Positions 56,388-64,000 of a stretch of DNA of 64,000 nucleotides are shown here, piece after piece; the stretch's first letter is position 1, and each line of letters opens with the position of its first letter. Both the position numbers and the translations under genes were made by a program. This DNA is from Kitasatospora sp. SolWspMP-SS2h (lineage in GTDB: Bacteria; Actinomycetota; Actinomycetes; Streptomycetales; Streptomycetaceae), in NCBI RefSeq assembly GCF_003259315.1, contig NZ_QLLT01000008.1, positions 1-64,000 on the forward strand, in the 5' to 3' direction. The notes beneath the pieces are model-generated. The model was not told the origin of the DNA. It worked only from the letters and a program-made list of their open reading frames with translations, and made no database searches.

Positions 56388-56734
56388 ACGGACTCGACCC
56401 GATACTCCACCAGCCCACCAGGCTCACCGTCCTGGCCTTCCTCAGCGGATGCCAGGAAGCCGAGTTCTCCGTCGTCCGGGACTACTGCCAGGTCTCGGAC
56501 TCGGTGCTCAGCAAGACCGCGGCGAGCCTGGAGACGGTCGGCTACCTGCGGGCCCGCAAGGGCTACGTCGGCAAGCGGCCCCGCACCTGGCTCTCCGCGA
56601 CCTCGCCGGGCCGCGCCGCGCTGGCGGCGCACCTGGCGGGGCTGCAGCGCATGGCCGCCGCCGCGGAGGCGGCCGGTTCCGCGGCCGGGCCAGGGCCCGA
56701 GCCCGGCTCCGGCCCGGGCGGGGCCGAGGGCTGA
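56384..56734 (+). CDS. Winged-helix transcriptional regulator (HTH_34/MarR-like)
   Basis: 116 residues. LDPILHQPTRLTVLAFLSGCQEAEFSVVRDYCQVSDSVLSKTAASLETVGYLRARKGYVGKRPRTWLSAT matches the winged-helix DNA-binding family PF13601. The C-terminal 25 residues are Gly/Pro/Ala-rich. The GTG start overlaps the membrane protein's stop (GTGA), so the two are coupled; the regulator likely controls this operon. Confidence 0.85.
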   Translation: MNGLDPILHQPTRLTVLAFLSGCQEAEFSVVRDYCQVSDSVLSKTAASLETVGYLRARKGYVGKRPRTWLSATSPGRAALAAHLAGLQRMAAAAEAAGSAAGPGPEPGSGPGGAEG

Positions 56735-56930
56735 GCCGGGGCGGAGGGCGGGACGGGCCTGCGGAGTGTCAGCAGGATCAGACCCCAGGAACGGAGGTGG
56801 GCCGAAGCCCGTGCTGTCCCGCTCCTTGACAACTCGACAGAGTGCCGAGAAACCCCGCAGGGGAGACCCGGCGGCCGGGACGGCCGGATTGGCCGTGCGG
56901 CATCGCCGACACCGCGACGTCCGTCCCGCC

Positions 56931-57035
56931 CCGGATCTCTCCGCCCCGGACCCCCCAGCACCGGATCTCTCCGCCCCGGACCTCCCAGCACCGGACCTCC
57001 CAGCACCGGACCTCTCCGCCCCGGATCGCTCCGGG
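56931..57035. repeat. 15-bp tandem array, seven units
   Basis: Seven 15-bp units starting CCGGA (56931, 56946, 56961, 56976, 56991, 57006, 57021) alternate between two types, CCGGATCTCTCCGCC and CCGGACCTCCCAGCA. It ends 14 bp before the GNAT stop codon. The rest of the gap 56735-56930 holds no gene I can support. Confidence 0.9.
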
Positions 57036-57049
57036 CCCGTCCGGTCGGC

Positions 57050-57775
57050 TCAGGCGGCCGGCATCAGAGAGCCGCCGTGTCTAAGGCACTCCTGGTTGAG
57101 CGGCGCCGGGTCCGGCGCGCTGGGCGAGGTCGCGGCGGCGATCCGCAGCTCGATGATGTCCCGGACGGCGGGCCACTCCTCGTCCAGGATCGAGTAGAAG
57201 GCGGTGGACCGGACCACCCCGTCCAGACCGCGCGAGTGCGCCCGGCGGACGCCCTCGGAGGTCGCGCCCAGCCGTTCGATGGCGATCCGGGAACGGGCGT
57301 TGCGGGCATCGGCCCGCAGCGAGATCCGCTGCACCCGCCACACCTCGAAGGCGTGTCGCAGCATCAGCAGCTTCGCCTCCGTGTTGATGCCGGTGCCCTG
57401 AGCCCGCGGGGACAGCCAGGTGTTCCCGATCTCCGCGGCGTCCGGCACCGCCTCCAGCGGGTCGCCGTGCGGGACGCCCGGGGCGGGCGGCCAGACCAGC
57501 GGGCCCTGCCAGTAGTCGAGTTCCAGGAACCGGGTCGAGCCCACGACCCGGTTGTCCGCGGTGCTCACCGTGGCGAATGGCATCGACCGGCCCGCTGCCC
57601 GATCGGCGAGGGCGCGCGCGATGTACTCCCGGGCGGCTTCCAGGCCGTGCGGGACGGGAGTGAAGGCGTAGGTCGTACGGTCCTCGGAGCCGGCCGCGGC
57701 GAGGGCCGCGGCGTGGTGCTCGGCGAGGGGCTCCAGCCGCACGGTGCGGCCGTAGAGGGTGACGGGTACGGGCAC
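57050..57775 (-). CDS. GNAT-family N-acetyltransferase
   Basis: 241 residues. Beginning VTLYGRTVRLEPLAEHHAAAL, then IGNTWLSPRAQGTGINTEAKLLMLRHAFE with the acetyl-CoA-binding loop and LRADARNARSRIAIERLGATSEGVRRAH, it matches the RimJ/RimL-like group. The substrate may be a protein N-terminus or a small amine; not readable. GTG start. Confidence 0.9.
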   Translation of the reverse strand: MPVPVTLYGRTVRLEPLAEHHAAALAAAGSEDRTTYAFTPVPHGLEAAREYIARALADRAAGRSMPFATVSTADNRVVGSTRFLELDYWQGPLVWPPAPGVPHGDPLEAVPDAAEIGNTWLSPRAQGTGINTEAKLLMLRHAFEVWRVQRISLRADARNARSRIAIERLGATSEGVRRAHSRGLDGVVRSTAFYSILDEEWPAVRDIIELRIAAATSPSAPDPAPLNQECLRHGGSLMPAA

Positions 57776-58427
57776 GGATCCTTCGGTCCTTCGGCGGTCG
57801 TCGGGGCCCGCGTGCCGGGTTCGCGGCGCGAGGGCTGTGGGCGTATCGCCCCGGCCCCGGAGAGCGGCCGCCCGGGGGCGCTACGCCAGAGGCTCGGGCG
57901 TGCGGCGGGACGGCAGCCCGGAGGCGGGCAGCGCGGTGCCGGTACGGACACGGGTCGACGGACCGATCCGGCGGGATGAGCGACGGGACAGTGTGCGTCC
58001 GCGAGATGGCCGAGAGAGAAACGAGATCACGAAGCGAAGCAGGCGGCCAAGTGAAGGCAAGGTGCGCATGGGAGGGCTGGCAGCGCAACGGACCGGGGCG
58101 TGGCCCACGACGTGACAGACGGCGTGGCGCGACGACGCGACGATGCGAGGCAGCGAGAGGACGATACCTGCCCGGAGGCGGTGCGTCACCTCGCGGCGCG
58201 CCCACAGGGGCGCACGGCTCCTCCCGGCACGCCGGGACGTCCCGCCGTGCCGCCGGACGGACCGCGTGCCACGCCCGCGACCAGGCGCTTTGCCGGGAGG
58301 TGAGAGGATTCGAGAGACGGCGTGAAGACTCGTGCGAGGGCGGGAATGCCGACGGGCCGTCGCACGCTGGACAGATCAGGTCCGAAAGCATTCCGAGACG
58401 ACGAGACGGAACGGGGATGGATGCGCC
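57776..58427. other. 652-bp region with a purine-rich plus strand
   Basis: No gene I can support. From about 57960 to 58427 the plus strand is markedly rich in G and A (GATGGCCGAGAGAGAAACGA, GAGACGGCGTGAAGAC), unlike its neighbours. It could be a long leader for the next gene or an RNA gene. An ORF on the minus strand (57881-58189) is pyrimidine-driven and unconvincing. Confidence 0.45.
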
Positions 58428-59369
58428 GTGCGTGATCCCAAGGAGCTGTACGAGCTGGAGCCGCAGGGCGTGACGGCCCTGGCCGCGGCCCGCGCCGCCG
58501 CGGAGGCCGGTACCGGCCTGGTGCTGCTGTACCACTTCGAGGGCTTCATGGACGCCGGCGAGGCGGGCGGCCAGGTCGTGGCGCACCTGCTGGAGCAGGG
58601 ATCCCCACAGGTGGTGGCCAGGTTCGACCACGACCGGCTGGTCGACTACCGGGCCCGCCGCCCCGCGATGACCTTCGACCGCGAGAGCTGGACGGACTAC
58701 GACCCGCCGGAGATCCTGCTCCAGCTGGCGCGGGACTCGGTGGGCGCGCCCTTCCTGGTGCTCTCCGGCCCCGAGCCGGACACCGAGTGGGAGCTGTTCG
58801 CAGCCGCCGTCGGCGACCTGGTGGAGCGGTTCGAGATCCGGCTCGCCCTCTCCTTCCACGGCATCCCGATGGGCGTCCCGCACACCCGCCCGGTCGGCCT
58901 CACCCCGCACGGCAACCGGGTCGACCTGGCGGCCGGCCACCCCAAGTGGTTCGACCAGGCCCAGGTGCCCGGCAGCGCCCAGGCGCTGGTCGAGTACCGG
59001 CTCACCCAGGCCGGACACGACGTGCTGGGCCTCGCGGCCCACGTCCCGCACTACATCGCCCGCTCGACCTACCCGGCCGCTGCGGTGACGATCCTGGAGG
59101 CCGTCCAGTCCGCCACCGGCCTGGTCCTGCCCGGCAGCGAGCTGCGCGCCCGGGTCAACGAGGTCTACGCCGAGATCGAGGACCAGCTCTCCCAGGGCGA
59201 CGGCGAACTGCGCTCGGCGATCCAGGGCATGGAGGGCCAGTACGACGCGGTCTCCGGCGCCGTCGGCCGGGATAGCCTGCTCGCCGAGGCCAGCGACCTC
59301 CCCTCGGCGGACGAACTCGGCCGGAGGTTCGAGGAGTTCCTGGCCGAGCACGAGCGCGGCGCCGAGTAG
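58428..59369 (+). CDS. PAC2-family protein (proteasome assembly chaperone-like)
   Basis: 313 residues. [80 protein letters not shown] and [22 protein letters not shown] fit the PAC2 family, related to eukaryotic proteasome assembly chaperones. The actinobacterial role is not established. GTG start at 58428. It directly abuts the next gene: the TAG is followed at once by that gene's GTG. Confidence 0.9.
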   Translation: MRDPKELYELEPQGVTALAAARAAAEAGTGLVLLYHFEGFMDAGEAGGQVVAHLLEQGSPQVVARFDHDRLVDYRARRPAMTFDRESWTDYDPPEILLQLARDSVGAPFLVLSGPEPDTEWELFAAAVGDLVERFEIRLALSFHGIPMGVPHTRPVGLTPHGNRVDLAAGHPKWFDQAQVPGSAQALVEYRLTQAGHDVLGLAAHVPHYIARSTYPAAAVTILEAVQSATGLVLPGSELRARVNEVYAEIEDQLSQGDGELRSAIQGMEGQYDAVSGAVGRDSLLAEASDLPSADELGRRFEEFLAEHERGAE

Positions 59370-60356
59370 GTGCGCCGCCGGAGGACGGCCGCCACGGCGG
59401 CCCCGGTCCGCGCTGCCCTGATCGGTGCCGTCCTGCTCGGCACGGCCGGGTGCGGTGCCGGGGCGGCCCTCCCGGCCCCCGGGCCCGACCGGGCCTCGCC
59501 GACCCCCGCGGCCCTGGCCTCCTCGTCCCCCACCCCCTCCGCCACCCCGGTCACCGGGCCGTACGCGGCCCTCGGGGACTCCTACACCTCCGGCCTGCGG
59601 GTCCCGCCCCAGGGGGGATCCCCGCAGGGCTGCGGCCGCTCGGGCGCCAACTACCCCTCGCTGGTGGCCCGGCAGCTCGGCCTCGCGGACTTCACCGACG
59701 TCAGCTGCAGCGGAGCCCGCACCGGAGACCTGACGGCCGCCCAGCGGACCGACGACGGCACCAACCCGCCGCAACTGGACGCGCTCAGCACGGCCACCCG
59801 GCTGGTCACGCTCGGGATCGGCGGCAACGACGCCGGCTTCCTCGACGTCCTGGGCCGCTGCGCGGTCGAGAACGTCCGGCACGGCCTGACCGGGCAGGGC
59901 GACGCCGCGCCATGCCGGGCGTACTACACGACCGGCGCCGGGCGGGGCGAGGTCCAGCGGAAGATGACCGCCACCGGCGAGCGGCTCACCGCGGCCCTCG
60001 GCGAGATCAAGCAGCGGGCCCCGCAGGCCGAGGTGCTGCTCGTCGGGTACCCGGCCCTGCTGCCGCAGGACCCGGCCCGCTGCGCCGAGACCCTGGGCAG
60101 TGGCATCGCGGGCGCCGACCTCGGCTTCGTCACCGAGCAGGAGCAGCAGTTGAACGGCATGCTCCGGCAGCGGGCCGAGGCCGCCGGGGTGGGCTTCGTC
60201 GACACCTACGCCTCCTCCGCCGGCCACGACATGTGCGAGGCCGCGGGCAGCCGCTGGATCGAGCCCCTCGCCGCCGACCGGGGCCTGGCACCGATCCACC
60301 CGAACGCCCAGGGGCAGCAGGGCATGGCCGCCGCCGTCCTGGCGGCGCTCCGGTAG
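59370..60356 (+). CDS. Secreted SGNH/GDSL-type lipase/esterase (lipoprotein)
   Basis: 328 residues. Signal peptide with lipobox LLGTAGC (Cys28), Ser/Pro/Thr linker, then block I GDSYTSG (Ser71), block III GIGGNDAGF and block V PIHPNAQGQQ with the catalytic His. Six or more cysteines suggest disulfides, as in streptomycete extracellular lipases. Substrate likely esters or lipids. The GTG start directly follows the TAG of the PAC2 gene. Confidence 0.9.
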   Translation: MRRRRTAATAAPVRAALIGAVLLGTAGCGAGAALPAPGPDRASPTPAALASSSPTPSATPVTGPYAALGDSYTSGLRVPPQGGSPQGCGRSGANYPSLVARQLGLADFTDVSCSGARTGDLTAAQRTDDGTNPPQLDALSTATRLVTLGIGGNDAGFLDVLGRCAVENVRHGLTGQGDAAPCRAYYTTGAGRGEVQRKMTATGERLTAALGEIKQRAPQAEVLLVGYPALLPQDPARCAETLGSGIAGADLGFVTEQEQQLNGMLRQRAEAAGVGFVDTYASSAGHDMCEAAGSRWIEPLAADRGLAPIHPNAQGQQGMAAAVLAALR

Positions 60357-60494
60357 CAGCACTGACCCCGGCCCCCGTCGGCGGGACGGCTGGCGCCGGG
60401 GCCGGCCGGAAGGGGCCGGTCCGGTCCGGAAGAGGCCGGCCGGGCAGTGCGGCGGCGGCCGGGGCGGCCCGCCGGCCGGGTGCGCGCCGCCGGG

Positions 60495-60842
60495 TCAGGC
60501 GGAGCGGACGGCGTGGACGGCGATCCGGACGCCCTCGTCGTCCAGGCACTCCCCGGTCAGCAGGTCGAAGCGCTGCTTGAGCAGCGGCGAGGCCACGTAG
60601 ACCCGGCCGTCCGCGGTGGAGCCCAGCAGGCCCCGGGAGAGGACGTACGCGCCGGTGAACGGGTCGCGGTTGTCGACGGCATATAGGCGGTCGCTGCCGT
60701 CGCGGAACACGGCGGCCTGGCGGCCGTCCGGCAGCAGGACGGCGACGCCGCGGCCGGGGACCAGCAGGTCCCGGTCGCAGACCGGCGACCAGCCCGCGGC
60801 GGAGCGCAGTTCGACCCGGGTGGCAGAGGCGGTGGCGGTCAT
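60495..60842 (-). CDS. nirD: Nitrite reductase (NADH) small subunit
   Basis: 115 residues with a Rieske-like fold (LVPGRGVAVLLPDGRQAAVFRDGSDRLYAVDNRDPFTGAYVLSRG, VASPLLKQRFDLLTGECLDD) but without the CxH/CxxH cluster ligands, as is normal for NirD. Its ATG overlaps the nirB stop by 4 bp. The gap to the convergent lipase gene (60357-60494) has GGCCGG-rich inverted repeats likely to act as terminators. Confidence 0.93.
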   Translation of the reverse strand: MTATASATRVELRSAAGWSPVCDRDLLVPGRGVAVLLPDGRQAAVFRDGSDRLYAVDNRDPFTGAYVLSRGLLGSTADGRVYVASPLLKQRFDLLTGECLDDEGVRIAVHAVRSA

Positions 60843-63466
60843 CGGGCTTCCTCCAGGATGCGGGCGGACGGGAACGGGGCGCGGTCGCGGTCAAGGCCGG
60901 CGAGCAGCTGCTCCTCGGTGGCCAGCAGCGCCAGGTCGGGCTTGACCTGGTCGCGCTCGGGGACGAACCGGATGCTCGGGTCGGGCACCCCGGGGGCGTT
61001 GACGAAGGAGACGAACCGGCGCATCCGGTCGGGGTCGGCCAGGGTCGCCGCCCACTCGTCCTGGTAGTCGCCGATGTGCCGGGCCATCAGCGCCTCCAGC
61101 TCGTCGGCGATGCCCAGCGAGTCCTCGACCACCACCTCGCGGACGTGCTCCAGGCCGCCCTCGATCCGCTCCAGCCAGGTGGAGGTGCGCTCCAGCCGGT
61201 CGGCGGTGCGGATGTAGAACATCAGGAACCGGTCGATCAGGCGGACCAGCTGCTCGTCGTCCAGGTCCTGGGCGAGCAGGTCGGCGTGCCGGGGCGTGGC
61301 ACCGCCGTTGCCGCCGACGTACAGGTTCCAGCCGTTGGTGGTGGCGATGACGCCGAAGTCCTTGCCGCGGGCCTCCGCGCACTCGCGGGCGCAGCCGGAG
61401 ACCGCGGACTTGAGCTTGTGCGGCGAGCGCAGCCCCCGGTAGCGCAGCTCCAGCCGGATCGCCATGGCGACCGAGTCCTGCACGCCGTAGCGGCACCAGG
61501 TGGAGCCGACGCAGGACTTCACGGTGCGCAGCGACTTCCCGTACGCGTGGCCGGATTCGAAGCCCGCCGCGACCAGCCGGCTCCAGATCATCGGCAGCTG
61601 GTCCACGCTGGCGCCGAACAGGTCGATCCGCTGACCGCCGGTGATCTTCGTGTAGAGGCCGAACTCCTTGGCCACCTCGCCGATCACGATCAGCCTGTCG
61701 GGGGTGATCTCGCCGCCGGGGATGCGCGGCACCACCGAGTAGGAGCCGTTCTTCTGCAGGTTCGCCAGGAAGTGGTCGTTGGTGTCCTGCAGAGCGCCCT
61801 GCTCGCCGTCCAGGATGTGCCCGGAGGCCTCCAGCTCCGGTGCCAGCGAGGCGATGACCGAGGCCACCGTCGGCTTGCAGACCTCGCAGCCCTCCGCGCC
61901 CTCCGGCACCCGGCCGTGCTCGGCGAGCAGCCGGCGGTGCGTGGCGATCCGCTTGACCCGGACGATCTCGTAGAGCTCGGCACGGGTGTGGGCGAAGCAC
62001 GGGCACAGGCCCCGGTCGACCTCGACGCCGCTCGCCGCCAGCTCGTCCGCGACGATCGTGCCGAGCAGCTTCACGCAGGAGCCGCAGTTGGTGCCCGCCC
62101 GGGTGCACTTCTTCACCTCGGGGACGGTGGCGCACCGGTGGTCCGTGACGGCCGCCCGGACCGTGCCCTTGGTGACGTTGTTGCAGCTGCAGACCACCGC
62201 GTCGTCGGGCAGCGCGGAGCCGCCCAGCGAGACCGCGGTGTCCGCGCCGGCCGGCAGCACCAGCGACTCGGCGGGGACGGGCAGCGGCCGCCCGGTACCC
62301 GCCAGCGGGCGGAGCGTGGCGTAGGCCGAGGCGTCACCGACCAGGATGCCGCCGAGCAGCGCCCCCTCACCGGTCACCACCAGCTTCTTGTAGACGCCGG
62401 AGCGGGAGTCGGAGTAGACCACGTCGAGCGAGCCGGGCGTGCGGCCGAAGGCGTCGCCGAAGCTGGCCACGTCGACGCCGAGCAGCTTGAGCTTGGTGGA
62501 GAGGTCCGCGCCGGTGAACGGCTGCGGGGCCTGCTCGGCGAGCTGCCGGGCCACCGCGACGGCCATCTCGTAGCCGGGGGCGACCAGGCCGTACACCCGG
62601 CCGTCCACCGCGAGGGCGCACTCGCCGATCGCGAAGACGTGCGGGTCGGAGGTGCGGCAGTGCTCGTCGATCGCGATGCCGCCGCGCTCACCGACCGTCA
62701 GCCCGGCCTCGCGGGCCAGCTGGTCGCGGGGGCGGACACCGGCGGAGAACACCACCAGGTCGGTCGCCAGCTCGGAGTCGTCGGTGAAGGACATGCCGAC
62801 CGCGCGCCCCCCGGCGACGGTGATCGCCTTGGTGCCGATGCCGGTGTGCACCACCACGCCCATCGACTCGATGGTCCGGCGCAGCGCAGCGCCGCCCGCC
62901 TCGTCGACCTGGACGGGCATCAGGCGCGGCGCGAACTCCACCACGTGGGTCTCCAGGCTGAGGCCCCGCAGCGCACCGGCGGCCTCCAGCCCGAGCAGGC
63001 CGCCGCCGACCACCGCGCCGACCCGGGCCCCGGCCGCGTAGGACTCGATCGCCTGCAGGTCCTCGATGGTGCGGTAGACGAAGCACCCCTCGGCGTCCCG
63101 GCCGTCCACCGGGGGGACGAAGGGGTAGGAGCCGGTGGCCAGCACCAGGGTGTCGTACGGGAGGGTGCGCCCGGCGGCCGTGGTGACGGTCCGGGCCGCC
63201 GGGTCGAGTGAGACGGCGGGGGAGGAGAGGTGCACCTCGAACCCGTGCCGATCGGTGAAGCCCTCCTCGGCGAGCAGCAGGTCGTCCGCGCTCCGGCCGG
63301 AGAAGTACGAGGTCAGGCCGACCCGGTCGTAGGCGGGCCGGGGCTCCTCGGCGAGGACGACGACCCGGTAGCGGGCGGCCGCCCCGGTGTCGGCCAGGGC
63401 TTCCAGGAAGCGGTGGCCGACCATGCCGTAGCCGACCAGGAGCAGTGTGGGCTTGGTGGTGGTCAT
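60839..63466 (-). CDS. nirB: Nitrite reductase (NADH) large subunit
   Basis: 875 residues. FAD domain (LLVGYGMVGHRFLEAL), NAD domain (VGAVVGGGLLGLEAAGALRG), BFD-like [2Fe-2S] domain (CSCNNVTKG, CGSCVK), a second cysteine cluster (CPCF, CEVC), and the sirohaem/[4Fe-4S] domain with TVKSCVGSTWCRYG and SGCARECAEARG. It reduces nitrite to ammonia for nitrogen assimilation. ATG 63466 with GAGGGA 7 nt upstream. A GlnR-like site lies about 210 bp upstream. Confidence 0.96.
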   Translation of the reverse strand: MTTTKPTLLLVGYGMVGHRFLEALADTGAAARYRVVVLAEEPRPAYDRVGLTSYFSGRSADDLLLAEEGFTDRHGFEVHLSSPAVSLDPAARTVTTAAGRTLPYDTLVLATGSYPFVPPVDGRDAEGCFVYRTIEDLQAIESYAAGARVGAVVGGGLLGLEAAGALRGLSLETHVVEFAPRLMPVQVDEAGGAALRRTIESMGVVVHTGIGTKAITVAGGRAVGMSFTDDSELATDLVVFSAGVRPRDQLAREAGLTVGERGGIAIDEHCRTSDPHVFAIGECALAVDGRVYGLVAPGYEMAVAVARQLAEQAPQPFTGADLSTKLKLLGVDVASFGDAFGRTPGSLDVVYSDSRSGVYKKLVVTGEGALLGGILVGDASAYATLRPLAGTGRPLPVPAESLVLPAGADTAVSLGGSALPDDAVVCSCNNVTKGTVRAAVTDHRCATVPEVKKCTRAGTNCGSCVKLLGTIVADELAASGVEVDRGLCPCFAHTRAELYEIVRVKRIATHRRLLAEHGRVPEGAEGCEVCKPTVASVIASLAPELEASGHILDGEQGALQDTNDHFLANLQKNGSYSVVPRIPGGEITPDRLIVIGEVAKEFGLYTKITGGQRIDLFGASVDQLPMIWSRLVAAGFESGHAYGKSLRTVKSCVGSTWCRYGVQDSVAMAIRLELRYRGLRSPHKLKSAVSGCARECAEARGKDFGVIATTNGWNLYVGGNGGATPRHADLLAQDLDDEQLVRLIDRFLMFYIRTADRLERTSTWLERIEGGLEHVREVVVEDSLGIADELEALMARHIGDYQDEWAATLADPDRMRRFVSFVNAPGVPDPSIRFVPERDQVKPDLALLATEEQLLAGLDRDRAPFPSARILEEAR

Positions 63467-63921
63467 CGGGAAGTCCCTCCGAGGTCGCGCTCCGGACGGT
63501 GGGGGCCGGAGCTGGCGGGCCGACCGGGCGCCGACCGGACCGCCGTCGGTCCGGGGCGCGGCACGCCTCCGGTCCCGCCGGAGGCCCCGACCGGGCGGGC
63601 CGCCGGTGGCCCGGAGCCCGGTCGCTGTCGTGCCACCGAGCATGTGCGGAGGGTGTTTCCCGACCGGGGCCGCGCTGTTTCACGGCCGGAACTTCGGCCT
63701 CAGCGGCACCGGGCGCCGACTGTGAGAGCGCCCGGTCCCGGCCCGGCCCGGCACCAGGCCCGGCCGGTTGCCCTTTACCAGGCGGCGGGCCCGCGCGGGG
63801 CGGGACCGCCGATCCGGAACGTGATTCGGGGAGAAGTCGGCACGAGGGGGTGGGGGAGTGCGTACCCTGCACGCAGGGGAACGGGTTCGAAGATCCGGTC
63901 CGAGTCCGGCCGGGAGCTGGC
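63467..63921. other. Divergent intergenic region upstream of nirB
   Basis: 455 bp, no gene seen. It carries the GlnR-like site at 63677-63692 and a 9-bp stem (63708-63716 with 63728-63736) near it. The leftmost 150 bp are extremely GC-rich. Confidence 0.5.
63677..63692 (-). promoter_or_regulatory. GlnR-like box
   Basis: On the minus strand, GTTCC-N6-GAAAC fits the streptomycete GlnR a/b half-site gTnAc-N6-GaAAc at 9 of 10 positions counted with its free position. GlnR activates nirB in S. coelicolor. Only one a-b pair was found, 211 bp from the start. Confidence 0.5.
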
Positions 63922-64000
63922 ATGACAACAGACGTGCAGGTGAGGGGCCGGGCGACCCGCTCCGCGGTGCTGCGCGAACTCCTGCCGCTCTGGGACGAGG
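63922..64000 (+). CDS. Start of an unidentified gene (runs off the window)
   Basis: ATG at 63922 preceded by GGGAGCTGG; 26 residues are visible (MTTDVQVRGRATRSAVLREL...). The frame is open to the window end and codon use is typical. No family can be recognised from so short a piece. It diverges from nirB and may share its regulation. Confidence 0.5.
   Translation, partial: MTTDVQVRGRATRSAVLRELLPLWDE

Noticed and set aside
56931..57035. CRISPR-like array
   Set aside because: The 15-bp units are contiguous with no unique spacers, and no cas genes are present.
57881..58189. 102-residue minus-strand frame upstream of the PAC2 gene
   Set aside because: It exists because the strand is pyrimidine-rich; no ribosome site, no domain and poor codon pattern.

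Overview
The window is a chromosomal segment of a high-GC actinomycete, almost certainly of the Streptomycetaceae (Streptomyces or Kitasatospora). This rests on very high GC with strong G/C third positions, frequent GTG/TTG starts, leaderless-type starts, and a gene order that matches the streptomycete core: rpsT-lepA, hemW, pspAB-htpX, hrcA-dnaJ-rsmE, phoH-ybeY-CNNM-era, leuA, recO-uppS-zur-znuBCA-glyS, dusB, ppdK, nirBD. The phoH..glyS order also resembles the mycobacterial one. I see no rRNA, tRNA, CRISPR array, insertion sequence or prophage.

Layout. 0.2-3.1 kb: rpsT (-), an ABM-domain protein (-) and lepA (+). 3.2-9.5 kb, all minus strand: a flavin oxidoreductase, an ECF41-type sigma factor with its C-terminal SnoaL-like domain, and a heterodimeric ABC exporter. 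9.7-14.7 kb: an acyl-CoA ligase, hemW, a DUF3097 protein and a lipoprotein. 14.7-19.8 kb: pspAB and htpX (-), then the heat-shock block hrcA-dnaJ-rsmE (+) with a CIRCE operator. 19.9-31.3 kb: a tricorn-like S41 protease, HIT protein, RNase Z, phoH-ybeY-CNNM, two small genes, a decayed aldo/keto reductase, a cytidine-deaminase-like protein, a mini membrane protein and era. 31.3-37.4 kb: hydrolase, an orphan emfourin-type inhibitor, leuA with a leucine-rich leader peptide, a TerB-like protein, recO and uppS. 37.5-42.7 kb: zinc homeostasis (zur, znuBCA with two Zur-box-like sites) and glyS. 42.8-50.3 kb is the most accessory-looking stretch: an unrecognised low-complexity protein, a NADAR protein, a divergent locus of two coupled minus-strand genes facing a histidine kinase-response regulator-DUF4097 operon, and a gene remnant. 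50.5-57.8 kb: dusB, ppdK, a secreted guanyl-specific RNase, a membrane protein coupled to a winged-helix regulator, and a GNAT acetyltransferase. 58.4-64 kb: a PAC2 protein, a GDSL lipoprotein, nirBD (-), and the start of an unidentified gene.

Regulation visible in the DNA: CIRCE before hrcA; an ECF41-type promoter before the oxidoreductase; a four-leucine leader peptide with an attenuator stem before leuA; two Zur-box-like palindromes over the znuA promoter; a GlnR-like half-box before nirB; and a 42-bp element with perfect 16-bp arms exactly midway between two divergent start codons at 47.39 kb. Several genes have a -10-like hexamer ending 6-7 bp before the start codon (ECF sigma factor, hemW, DUF3097, S41, the deaminase-like gene, era, znuA, histidine kinase), which suggests leaderless mRNAs. 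Convergent or operon ends carry long perfect hairpins of up to 21 bp. Three separate intergenic tandem arrays share a 15-bp period.

The best candidate for something undescribed is the 45.8-50.3 kb divergent locus with its palindrome. The coding calls rest on reading conserved motifs and from memory of protein families; no database search was possible.
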